Shown piece by piece: positions 54,142 through 61,849 of a stretch of DNA of 64,000 bases. Made by a program: the position numbers and the translations under genes. This DNA comes from Actinomadura chibensis NBRC 106107. Its GTDB lineage: Bacteria; Actinomycetota; Actinomycetes; Streptosporangiales; Streptosporangiaceae. Under the pieces are notes generated by a model. It saw nothing but the letters and a program-made list of their open reading frames with translations. It was not told the DNA's origin and made no database searches. The stretch is from contig NZ_BCQP01000035.1 in NCBI RefSeq assembly GCF_001552135.1, positions 1 through 64,000 on the forward strand, in the 5' to 3' direction. Position 1 is the first letter of the stretch, and each line of letters starts with the position of its first letter.

Positions 54142-55136
54142 AGAGGCAGTTAGCGGTAGCGGCGGCGGGTCTCCTCCTCCTGGCGGGGTGCGCGGATCCG
54201 GACGATGACGGCGGGAGCGCCAAGCCGGGCGGCGGCGCCAAGGACGTCGCGTTCTTCGGCTTCGCCAAGGCCAACTCGTTCTCGCAGGCGACGTTCGAGG
54301 GCGTGAAGGAGCAGGCGGGCAAGGCGGGCGTCAAGGCCGAGTTCTTCGACGCCAACTTCGACGCGCAGGCCCAGATCAGGCAGATGCAGGACGCGATCAC
54401 GTCCAAGCGGTTCGGGGTGTTCGTCGTCCAGGCCAACGACGGGACGGCGTCCGTGCCCGCCGTGCGCAAGGCCGTCCAGAGCGGCATCGCGGTGGTCGTC
54501 CAGTTCACCCCGGTCGGGCCCCGCTACGGCACCGCCGACCCGCAGGTCCCGGGCGCGATCTCGCTGGTGGACGTGCCCGTCCGCAACGGCGAGCGGCTCG
54601 GCCGGCTCGGCGCGGGCGCCTGCAGGACGGTCAAGGCCAAGCCCTGCGAGGTCGCCTACCTGGAGGGCCTGAAGGCCCTGCCGCTCGACAACGCGCGCAC
54701 CGAGGCCGTCGTGAAGACGCTGAAGAGCGCGCCGGACGTGAAGGTCGTCGCGCAGATCGAGGGCGGCTACACCCGCGACTCCGGACGCAAGGCCATGCAG
54801 GACCTCCTCCAGGCCCATCCCGGCGTGGACGTCGTCATCGGCTCGTCGCAGGCCCTCTTCGGCGCGGAGGGCGTCGCGAAGGGCAAGGACATCCGCTACG
54901 TGGGCAACGGCGCGTCCCGGCAGGCGGTGGCCGCCGTCCGCGAGGGCCGCTGGTACGGCATCCCGTACCTGCCGATCCGGACGGCCGGGGCGAAGGCCGC
55001 CGAGCTGGGCCTCACCAAGGCGCGCGGCGGGACCGTCCCGGCGGCGACCGATATGTCGACGCTCGTCCCGAACGGCGGCGAGCTGACCAAGGACCTGATC
55101 GCCTCGTCCGGGATCACCGGCGAGTACGACGAGTAG
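54138..55136 (+). CDS. Substrate-binding lipoprotein of a CUT2-type ABC importer
   Basis: A 332-residue periplasmic-binding-protein-fold lipoprotein. The lipobox is L-L-A-G-C (Cys18). The mature protein has the Peripla_BP_4 pattern: V-A-F-F-G-F-A-K-A-N-S-F-S-Q, I-R-Q-M-Q-D-A-I near the hinge, V-F-V-V-Q-A-N-D-G, V-A-Y-L-E-G-L and V-V-I-G-S-S-Q. The family includes ribose, xylose and autoinducer-2 receptors. Two Cys in G-A-C-R-T-V-K-A-K-P-C could form a disulfide. It overlaps the methyltransferase by four bases and leads an importer of three genes. No sugar kinase or regulator is nearby. Confidence 0.87.
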   Translation: MKRQLAVAAAGLLLLAGCADPDDDGGSAKPGGGAKDVAFFGFAKANSFSQATFEGVKEQAGKAGVKAEFFDANFDAQAQIRQMQDAITSKRFGVFVVQANDGTASVPAVRKAVQSGIAVVVQFTPVGPRYGTADPQVPGAISLVDVPVRNGERLGRLGAGACRTVKAKPCEVAYLEGLKALPLDNARTEAVVKTLKSAPDVKVVAQIEGGYTRDSGRKAMQDLLQAHPGVDVVIGSSQALFGAEGVAKGKDIRYVGNGASRQAVAAVREGRWYGIPYLPIRTAGAKAAELGLTKARGGTVPAATDMSTLVPNGGELTKDLIASSGITGEYDE

Positions 55137-55151
55137 CCGCGGCCAACCAGG

Positions 55152-56621
55152 GTGGACGTCACGCTCGACGGGATCGGCAAGGGCTACGGCGGGACCACCG
55201 TCCTGGACGGGGTGTCGGTCACCCTGCGCGGCGGGCGGGTGCACGGCCTCGTCGGCGAGAACGGCGCGGGGAAGAGCACGCTCGCCCGCGTCCTGTGCGG
55301 GGCGGTGCGGGCCGACGCCGGACGCGTCCTCGTCGACGGCGAGCCCGTCGCGCTCCGGTCCCCGCGCGACGCGCTCCGGCACGGGATCGCGCTCGTCACG
55401 CAGGAGGGCGCGATCGTCCCGGGCCTCAGCGTCGCCGACAACGTCCTGCTCGGGACGCGCGGCGCGCTCCGCGCCCGCGCCGCGGACCGGGACCGCCTCG
55501 CCGCCCTCGCCGCGCGGGCGGGGTTCGACCTCGACCCGTCCGCCCGCGCGGGCGACCTTCCGCTCGCCAGCCGCCAGCGGGTCGAGATCCTGCGGGCGCT
55601 GGCGCGCGGCGCGCGGCTGATCGCGCTGGACGAGCCGACCGCCCTGCTGCCCGCGCCCGCCGCCCGTCGCCTGCTCGGCCTGGCCCGCGACCTCGCCGCG
55701 CGCGACGGGCTCGCGGTCGTCCTCATCTCGCACCGGCTGGAGGAGGTCCTGGACGCCTGCGACACCGTCACCGTCCTGCGGGACGGCCGCCACGTCACCA
55801 CCGCGCCCGCCGCCGACCTGACGCCGCGGGACCTGCTGCGGGCGATGGTCGGACGCCCCGTCGACGTGCTGTACCCGGAGGTCGAGCCCGTCCCGGACGA
55901 CGCGCCGGTCGTGCTGTCGGTCCGGGGCCTCGCGCGCGGCACGGCGGTGCGCGGCGTCGGCCTGGACGTGCGGGCGGGGGAGATCGTCGGGCTCGCCGGG
56001 CTCGTCGGCAGCGGCCGCACCGAGACGCTCCGCCTGGTCTTCGGCGCGGACCGGCGCGACGCCGGGGAGGTCGTGATCGCGGGCCGCCGGGTCGCCGGGC
56101 GGCCCTCCCCGTCCCGGGCGATGGCGCTCGGCGCCGGGCTCGTCCCCGAGTCGCGGGCCGAGCAGGGGCTCGTGCTCGTCCGGTCGGCGGCGGAGAACCT
56201 GGCGCTGGCGAGCCTGCCGGAGCGGCGGCGGCTCGGCTTCGTCCGCCGCCGCGCCGAGCGGTCGGCCGTCGCCGGGACGGCGGACACGCTCGGCGTCGGC
56301 GGCGTCGGCCGTCCCGCCTGGACGCTGTCCGGCGGCAACCAGCAGCGGACGGTCTTCGGCAAGTGGCTCGTCCGCTCGCCCCGCCTCCTCCTCGTGGACG
56401 AGCCCACGCGCGGCGTCGACGTGGCCGCCAAGGCCCACGTCCACCGGCTGATCGCCGGGCTGGCCGCGCGCGGCGTCGCGGTGCTCATGGCGTCGTCGGA
56501 GGTCGAGGAGGTGCTCGGCCTCGCGCACCGCGTCCTGGTCATGCGCGAGGGCCGCGTCGCGGGCGAGTTCCCGCGCGGCGCGCGCGCCGAGGACGTCCTC
56601 ACGACGGCGGGCCTGCGATGA
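55152..56621 (+). CDS. CUT2-type ABC importer ATPase with two nucleotide-binding domains
   Basis: A 489-residue duplicated ATPase as in RbsA/MglA. The first half has Walker A G-E-N-G-A-G-K-S-T (about residues 36-44) and Walker B L-I-A-L-D-E-P-T, but its signature is degenerate (L-P-L-A-S-R-Q-R in place of L-S-x-G-Q). The second half has a degenerate Walker A (G-L-V-G-S-G-R-T) but a good signature L-S-G-G-N-Q-Q-R and Walker B L-L-L-V-D-E-P-T-R-G-V-D. The weak second Walker A is usual for this family; the lost first signature is less so. Start GTG at 55152. Confidence 0.9.
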   Translation: MDVTLDGIGKGYGGTTVLDGVSVTLRGGRVHGLVGENGAGKSTLARVLCGAVRADAGRVLVDGEPVALRSPRDALRHGIALVTQEGAIVPGLSVADNVLLGTRGALRARAADRDRLAALAARAGFDLDPSARAGDLPLASRQRVEILRALARGARLIALDEPTALLPAPAARRLLGLARDLAARDGLAVVLISHRLEEVLDACDTVTVLRDGRHVTTAPAADLTPRDLLRAMVGRPVDVLYPEVEPVPDDAPVVLSVRGLARGTAVRGVGLDVRAGEIVGLAGLVGSGRTETLRLVFGADRRDAGEVVIAGRRVAGRPSPSRAMALGAGLVPESRAEQGLVLVRSAAENLALASLPERRRLGFVRRRAERSAVAGTADTLGVGGVGRPAWTLSGGNQQRTVFGKWLVRSPRLLLVDEPTRGVDVAAKAHVHRLIAGLAARGVAVLMASSEVEEVLGLAHRVLVMREGRVAGEFPRGARAEDVLTTAGLR

Positions 56622-57565
56622 GGTACGCGGCGGTCCGCGACCACGGCATCGTCGTCGCGCTCGCCGGGATGGTCGTCGCGCTGTCGCTGTCGACCAGCAC
56701 GTTCCTCACCACGGGGAACCTGGTGAACGTCCTCGACCAGGCCGTCGTGGTCGGGCTCCTCGCCTGCGGCATGACGCTCTGCATCGTGTGCGGGGTGTTC
56801 GACCTGTCGGTCAGCGCCGTGCTCGCGGTCAGCGCGGTCGTCGCCGTGCTGGTCACGCGGTCCGCCGGGGTCCCGGCCGGGTACGCGGCGGGCGTCGCGA
56901 CCGGCACCCTGATGGGAACCGCGACCGGCCTCGTCGTCGCCCTGTCCCGCGTCCACTCGTTCATCGCGACGCTCGCGCTCAGCATCGTCTACCGGGGGCT
57001 CGCGGTCGTGATCACCGGCGGCGCCATCGTCTACCCGCGCGCGGGGCAGCTCGACGCGTTCCAGTCGCTGAGCTACCCGACCGTCCTCGGGCGGGTCACC
57101 GTGCCGACGCTCGTCCTCGCGGGCGTCGCCGCCGTCTGCTGGCTGCTGCTCGCCGCGACGACGCTCGGCCGCGCCGTCTACGCGGTCGGCGGGAACGCGG
57201 AGGCGGCGCGGCTGTCCGGCGTCCGGACCGCGCCCGTCCGGATCGCCGTGTTCGCGGTCAGCGGCGCCTGCGCCGGGACGGCCGGGCTCGTCCTCGCGTC
57301 CCGCGCCGGGTCCGCGCAGGCGAGCCTCGGCAGCCTGCTGGAGCTGACCGCGATCGCCGCCGTCGTCATCGGCGGGACGAGCATCCTCGGCGGCGAGGGC
57401 GCGGTCTGGCGGAGCCTCGTCGGGGTGCTGGTGCTGACGCTGATCTCCAACGGCTTCAACCTGCTCGGCTGGGACCCCACCTACAAGCAGGTCATCGAGG
57501 GCCTGCTGATCCTGGCGGCGGTCACGCTCGACCGGCTGCTGCGCCGTTCGGCGGGAGCCCCCTAG
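56618..57565 (+). CDS. CUT2-type ABC importer permease (RbsC family)
   Basis: A 315-residue membrane permease with about 8-10 hydrophobic segments. G-L-L-A-C-G-M-T-L-C-I-V-C-G-V-F-D-L-S-V is the RbsC-family helix with the conserved G-x-D-L-S element. The later G-G-N-A-E-A-A-R-L-S-G-V is the cytoplasmic EAA-like loop, and A-V-V-I-G-G-T-S-I-L-G-G-E-G is also diagnostic. Its ATG overlaps the ATPase stop by four bases. It completes a binding protein-ATPase-permease set with one permease, probably acting as a homodimer. It ends 12 bases before the convergent aidB gene. Confidence 0.9.
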   Translation: MRYAAVRDHGIVVALAGMVVALSLSTSTFLTTGNLVNVLDQAVVVGLLACGMTLCIVCGVFDLSVSAVLAVSAVVAVLVTRSAGVPAGYAAGVATGTLMGTATGLVVALSRVHSFIATLALSIVYRGLAVVITGGAIVYPRAGQLDAFQSLSYPTVLGRVTVPTLVLAGVAAVCWLLLAATTLGRAVYAVGGNAEAARLSGVRTAPVRIAVFAVSGACAGTAGLVLASRAGSAQASLGSLLELTAIAAVVIGGTSILGGEGAVWRSLVGVLVLTLISNGFNLLGWDPTYKQVIEGLLILAAVTLDRLLRRSAGAP

Positions 57566-57576
57566 GCGTCCGTGTC

Positions 57577-59202
57577 CTAGGCGTCGGCCGGGGCGGCGCG
57601 GTCGATGATCGCGCCGACGTCCAGGCCGTCCGGGAGGGTGCCGAACGCGGCGCCGGAGTCGCGGCCGAGCCGGGACGCGCAGAACGCGTCCGCGACGGCC
57701 TGGTGGCCGTGCCTGACCAGCAGCGACCCCTGGAGGACGAGCGCGAGCCGCTCCGCGACGCGGCGGGCGCGGTACTCGATCGCGGCCGGGTCGGCGAGGT
57801 CGTCCTTGGCCTCCTTCACGGCCGCGTCCAGGCGCGCGTCCGCCCCGGCGGCCCGGCCGACCTCGTCGAAGAAGGCGTCCACCGCCAGCGGCTCGCGGAG
57901 CATGGCGCGCAGCAGGTCCAGCGCGGCGACGTTGCCCGAGCCCTCCCAGATCGAGTTCAGCGGCGACTCCCGGAACAGGCGCGGCATGCCCGACTCCTCG
58001 ACGTAGCCGTTGCCGCCCAGGCACTCCAGGGCCTCGGCCGCGTGCGCGGGCCACCGCTTGCAGATCCAGTACTTGCCCGCCGCGAGCGCGAGCCGCCTGA
58101 ACGCGCCCTCGGCCTCGTCGCCGCGCACCGACCGGTCGGTGGCGCCCGCGAGCCGCAGCATCGTGATCGTCGCCGCCTCGGACTCCACCGCGAGGTCGGC
58201 GAGGACGTTCCGCATCAGCGGCTGCTCGGCCAGCGGCCGTCCGAACGCGCTCCGGTGCGCCGCGTGGTGGACGGCCGTGGTCACGCCGAGCCGCATCCCG
58301 GACGCCGCGCCGATCACGCAGTCGAGCCGGGTCATGTTCACCATCTCGATGATCGTCCGGACGCCGCGGCCCTCGTCGCCGACCCGCCACGCGACCGCGT
58401 CCTCGTACTCCACCTCGGCGGACGCGTTGGACCTGTTGCCGAGCTTGTCCTTGAGCCGCATCAGCCGCAGCGGGTTCAGCGAACCGTCCGGCAGGACGCG
58501 CGGCACCAGGAAGCAGGTGAGCCCGCCCGGCGCCTGCGCCAGCGTCAGGAACACGTCGCACATCGGCGCGCTGGTGAACCACTTGTGGCCGACGAGCCGG
58601 TACGTCCCGTCGGCGCCGGGCTCGGCCCGCGTCGTGTTGGCGCGGACGTCCGACCCGCCCTGCTTCTCGGTCATGGACATCCCGGCCAGCAGCCCCCGCT
58701 TGCCCAGCGGGGCGCGCAGCCCGAAGTCGTACTCCCGCGCGGCGAGCAGCGGCTCGTACTCGGCCGCCAGCTCCGGCGCCCTCCGCAGCGCCGGGACGGA
58801 CGCGTACGTCATCGAGACGGGGCAGCCGTGGCCCGCGTCCACCCGCCAGACGTAGAACTTCGCGGCCCGCGCGACGTGGGCGCCCGGCCGCTCGTCGGCC
58901 CAGGCCGAGCCGTGCAGGCCGTGCGTCACCGCGACGTCCATCAGCTCGTGCCACGCCGGGTGGAACTCGACCTCGTCGATCCGCCGCCCGTACCGGTCGT
59001 GCGTCCGCAGGACGGGCGGGTGCTCGTTCGCGAGCCGCCCCCACTCCTGCGCCCGCTCGGTGCCCGCGAGGCGTCCGAGCTCGCGCACCTCCGGCACGGC
59101 CCAGCCCGCGCCCTCGCGCTCCAGCCCGTCCAGCAGGACGGCCTCGGCGGACACGTCGTGCCCCACCAGCGGGGGGACCTGATTGAACACCTCGTGCGTC
59201 AC
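57577..59202 (-). CDS. aidB: AidB-like acyl-CoA dehydrogenase family protein
   Basis: A 541-residue flavoprotein. The start T-H-E-V-F-N-Q-V-P-P-L and the sequence G-R-L-A-N-E-H-P-P are typical of AidB, which in E. coli binds DNA and protects against alkylation damage. M-T-E-K-Q-G-G-S-D-V-R-A-N-T-T and L-V-G-H-K-W-F-T-S-A-P are flavin-domain motifs. L-K-D-K-L-G-N-R-S-N-A-S and the C-terminal N-S-I-W-E-G-S-G-N-V are shared with E. coli AidB. The GTG at 59202 follows a G-G-A-G site. Enzymatic dehydrogenase activity in this branch is weak or unproven. It is a single gene, convergent with the importer permease. Confidence 0.92.
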   Translation of the reverse strand: MTHEVFNQVPPLVGHDVSAEAVLLDGLEREGAGWAVPEVRELGRLAGTERAQEWGRLANEHPPVLRTHDRYGRRIDEVEFHPAWHELMDVAVTHGLHGSAWADERPGAHVARAAKFYVWRVDAGHGCPVSMTYASVPALRRAPELAAEYEPLLAAREYDFGLRAPLGKRGLLAGMSMTEKQGGSDVRANTTRAEPGADGTYRLVGHKWFTSAPMCDVFLTLAQAPGGLTCFLVPRVLPDGSLNPLRLMRLKDKLGNRSNASAEVEYEDAVAWRVGDEGRGVRTIIEMVNMTRLDCVIGAASGMRLGVTTAVHHAAHRSAFGRPLAEQPLMRNVLADLAVESEAATITMLRLAGATDRSVRGDEAEGAFRRLALAAGKYWICKRWPAHAAEALECLGGNGYVEESGMPRLFRESPLNSIWEGSGNVAALDLLRAMLREPLAVDAFFDEVGRAAGADARLDAAVKEAKDDLADPAAIEYRARRVAERLALVLQGSLLVRHGHQAVADAFCASRLGRDSGAAFGTLPDGLDVGAIIDRAAPADA

Positions 59203-59401
59203 CGCTCTGCTCCTGCCTGCCGCGCTCCCGGCGGCGGCGCGACCGCCGCTGCCGCCGCTGCCCGGCAGGATACAGAACCGCGTTCGGACGGGTAAACGAT
59301 CATGCCTCCGGCGGGGGTCCGCGTCCATCCTCCTGAAGTGGTGGGACGATCTCGTCCGCGCGGCGGATTGTCCCGGGGCGCGGGGGGCATACCTTCGAAC
59401 C

Positions 59402-60136
59402 ATGAGTCAGTCCAGTCCGCAGCCGGAGCGGCAGTCCGCGTGCCGCCCGCCGGACCTGCGGCCGGGCCCGCGCCCGGTCGAGGTCGCGGCGTCCGACGCC
59501 GGGCTCGACCCGGTTCCGGGGCAGGCCCCGGAACCGCCGCCCGAGGTGATCCGCGCCTCGGACGCCGAGCGCGAGGCCGCCGTCGAGCGGCTGCGGATCG
59601 CCTCGGTCGAGGGGCGGCTCACCTTCGAGGAGCTCACCGAGCGGACCGAGGCCGCCTACGCCGCCGTCACCCGCGGCGACCTCGACCGCATCACCGCCGA
59701 CCTGCCCGGCATGGGCGCGCCCGGCGCGAACCCGGCGCCCGTCCAGGTCCAGCGCAAGTTCAGCGCCGTCATGGGCGACTGCAAGGAGCGCATCGTCGGC
59801 CGCATCGACGGCCCGCTGGAGGCCGTCTCGGTGATGGGCGACGTCGAGCTCGACCTGCGCGGCGCGCAGGTGCCGAGCGGCGTCGTCGACATCACCGCCA
59901 CCGCCGTGATGGGCGATGTGAAGATCATCGTCCCGGACGGCGTCACCGTCGAGCTGACCGGCCGCGCCTTCCTCGGCGACCGCAGGGTCAACGTCCGCGA
60001 CCCGCATCCGGGGGCGCGGGTGCCGGTCGTCCGCGTCACCGCGAACGCCGTCATGGGCGACATCAAGATCGTCGATGACCAGCACCACGCGCCGCTGCGC
60101 CGCGCGGTCGCCTCCTGGTGGCGCGACCGCGCCTGA
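59402..60136 (+). CDS. DUF1707 protein with LiaF-like C-terminal repeats
   Basis: A 244-residue cytoplasmic protein without membrane helices. The DUF1707 domain at about residues 50-105 (I-R-A-S-D-A-E-R-E-A-A-V-E-R-L, then R-L-T-F-E-E-L-T-E-R) is common in actinobacterial proteins. The C-terminal half repeats a V-M-G-D motif four times (A-V-M-G-D-C-K, S-V-M-G-D-V-E, A-V-M-G-D-V-K, A-V-M-G-D-I-K) plus one F-L-G-D, as in LiaF/DUF2154 beta-solenoid domains linked to cell-wall stress sensing. The first 45 residues are Pro-rich. ATG at 59402 was chosen because upstream codons are not conserved. Convergent with the sulfur operon. Confidence 0.85.
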   Translation: MSQSSPQPERQSACRPPDLRPGPRPVEVAASDAGLDPVPGQAPEPPPEVIRASDAEREAAVERLRIASVEGRLTFEELTERTEAAYAAVTRGDLDRITADLPGMGAPGANPAPVQVQRKFSAVMGDCKERIVGRIDGPLEAVSVMGDVELDLRGAQVPSGVVDITATAVMGDVKIIVPDGVTVELTGRAFLGDRRVNVRDPHPGARVPVVRVTANAVMGDIKIVDDQHHAPLRRAVASWWRDRA

Positions 60137-60160
60137 CGCGCGGCTTATCGAACGCCTCGC

Positions 60161-60925
60161 CTATCCGGCCGCCGCCGTGCGGGCCGTCTCCAGCGCCTCG
60201 GTGTAGCGCCGGACGACCAGGTCCGCGACCTCGGGGGCCGCCCCGAGCACCGGGGACACCGCCGCCGCGCCCGCCGCGAGGGTCTCCGCCCGGACCTTGT
60301 CGGCGAAGTAGCCGGGGGCGAGGAAGTACGACGCCACCGCCACCCGCGGGGCGCCCGCGGCCAGCAGCGCCGCCACCGCCTCCGCCGGACGGGGCCGCGC
60401 CGCCGACGCGTAGGCCGGGACGACGTCCCGCCAGCCGCGCGCCCGCCACTCCCGGGCGAGCCGCGCGATGACGGCGTTCGCCGCCGGGTCGCTGGACCCC
60501 GCCGACACCAGCACGACGGCCGTGTCCGGGTCGCCGATCTCCACCCCGGCGCCGGACAGGCGGCGCTCCAGGGCGTCGATCAGCAGCGGGTCGGGGCCGA
60601 GCGTCTCGGCCGTGCGGAGGCTCAGCCGCGGGTGCAGGGCCCGCACCCGGTTCAGCACGCCCGGGATGTCGGTCTTGCTGTGGTAGGCCGCCGTGAGCAG
60701 GAGGGGCAGGACGACCGCCGCGTCCGCGCCGTCGGCGGCCAGGCCGTCCAGGACGCGGTCGGGCGTCGGCGGGGCGTGGTCGAGGAACGAGGCGTGCACG
60801 GGCACGTCCGGCCGCCGCGCCCGGACGGCGTCGAGCAGCGCGGCGACGGTCGCGGCGGCGCGCGGGTCGCGGCTGCCGTGCGCGACCGCCACCATCGGAC
60901 GGCCCGTGCGGTGCGGGGAGCTCAC
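60161..60925 (-). CDS. Sirohydrochlorin chelatase, CbiX/SirB type
   Basis: A 254-residue chelatase, last gene of the sulfur operon. The metal-binding start is M-V-A-V-A-H-G-S-R-D-P. The second motif is A-A-Y-H-S-K-T-D-I-P, and a second half-domain follows with V-S-A-G-S-S-D-P and V-A-S-Y-F-L-A-P-G-Y-F. Such enzymes insert Fe into sirohydrochlorin to make siroheme, or Co for cobalamin. Placement behind a siroheme-dependent sulfite reductase favours Fe. In the second half the His of the first motif is replaced (S-A-G-S-S), as in many two-domain forms. GTG at 60925 overlaps the cysH stop by four bases. Confidence 0.88.
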   Translation of the reverse strand: MSSPHRTGRPMVAVAHGSRDPRAAATVAALLDAVRARRPDVPVHASFLDHAPPTPDRVLDGLAADGADAAVVLPLLLTAAYHSKTDIPGVLNRVRALHPRLSLRTAETLGPDPLLIDALERRLSGAGVEIGDPDTAVVLVSAGSSDPAANAVIARLAREWRARGWRDVVPAYASAARPRPAEAVAALLAAGAPRVAVASYFLAPGYFADKVRAETLAAGAAAVSPVLGAAPEVADLVVRRYTEALETARTAAAG

Positions 60926-61632
60926 AGGTGGATACCGCACTCGGTCTTGCCCATCCCGGCCCACCGGCCGCTGCGCGGGTCCTCGCCGGGCGCGACCGGA
61001 CGGGTGCACGGCGCGCACCCGATCGACGGGTACCCGTCGTAGTGCAGCGGGTTGACGAGCACCCCGTTGTCCTCGATGTAGTTGTCGATGTCGTCCTGGG
61101 ACCAGTCCAGGATCGGGTTGACCTTGACCATGCCGCGCTTGCGGTCCCACTCGACGACCTTGCGGTCGCGGCGGCTCGCCGTCTCGTCCCGGCGGATGCC
61201 GCTGAACCACGCCATGTACCCCTCAAGGGCCCGGCCGAGCGGCTCGACCTTGCGCAGGTGGCAGCACAGGTCGGGGTTGCGGCCGAACAGGCGCGGGCCG
61301 AGCGCGGCCTCCTGCTCCTCGACCGTCCGGGACGGCGTCACGTTGATCACGTTCACCGGGTAGACGGCCTCGACGGCGTCGCGCGTCCCGATCGTCTCGG
61401 CGAAGTGGTAGCCGGTGTCGACGAACAGGACGTCGATGCCCGGCTTCACCTTCGACACGAGGTGGATCAGCGCGGCGTCCGACATGGACGAGGTGAGGCA
61501 GATGCGGTCGCCGAACGTCGCGGCCGCCCAGCGGATGACCTCCAGCGTGGAGGCGCCCTCCAGCGCGGCGGCGGCGGACTCGACGATGTCTTCGAGGTCG
61601 AGTGCGGGTCTGTCGGTCTCCAGAAGAGTCAC
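60922..61632 (-). CDS. cysH: Adenylyl-sulfate (APS) reductase
   Basis: A 236-residue reductase of assimilatory sulfate reduction that converts adenylyl sulfate to sulfite. The PP-loop region is L-T-S-S-M-S-D-A-A-L. Two Cys pairs, D-L-C-C-H-L-R-K and G-C-A-P-C, should bind a 4Fe-4S cluster and mark APS rather than PAPS specificity. The catalytic Cys is in the C-terminal K-T-E-C-G-I-H-L. The GTG at 61632 overlaps the stop of the zinc-ribbon gene by four bases. It delivers sulfite to NirA upstream in the operon. The sulfurylase genes are not in the window. Confidence 0.95.
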   Translation of the reverse strand: MTLLETDRPALDLEDIVESAAAALEGASTLEVIRWAAATFGDRICLTSSMSDAALIHLVSKVKPGIDVLFVDTGYHFAETIGTRDAVEAVYPVNVINVTPSRTVEEQEAALGPRLFGRNPDLCCHLRKVEPLGRALEGYMAWFSGIRRDETASRRDRKVVEWDRKRGMVKVNPILDWSQDDIDNYIEDNGVLVNPLHYDGYPSIGCAPCTRPVAPGEDPRSGRWAGMGKTECGIHL

Positions 61633-61784
61633 CGAGGGACCTCCTTGCTCGCGGTGCGGGGAGCTCCGACACCGAGGAATTTCAACGTGAAGGAACGGAC
61701 GCAGTCAGGGCAGAACCAGGACCCGTGCTCTTCGCGGGGTTCGAGGCTCTCCTCACCGCAGTAGGGGCAGTAGAAGGGCGCCAT
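61629..61784 (-). CDS. Small zinc-ribbon protein between nirA and cysH
   Basis: A 51-residue protein with two Cys pairs: Y-C-P-Y-C-G-E near the start and F-C-P-D-C-V-R in the middle, a four-Cys zinc ribbon or Fe-S site. ATG at 61784 follows a GGTGGAGG site; an ATG at 61853 overlapping the nirA stop would add a Gly-rich lead of 23 residues. The gene overlaps cysH by four bases, so it is tightly bound to sulfate reduction. A role in maturation or electron transfer for NirA or CysH is possible but unproven. Confidence 0.75.
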   Translation of the reverse strand: MAPFYCPYCGEESLEPREEHGSWFCPDCVRSFTLKFLGVGAPRTASKEVPR

Positions 61785-61849
61785 GCGCTCGCCTCCACCG
61801 CCGCCGTGCCGGGGAGCGCCCCCCGACGCCCCCCGGTTCGCTTCGCCCG

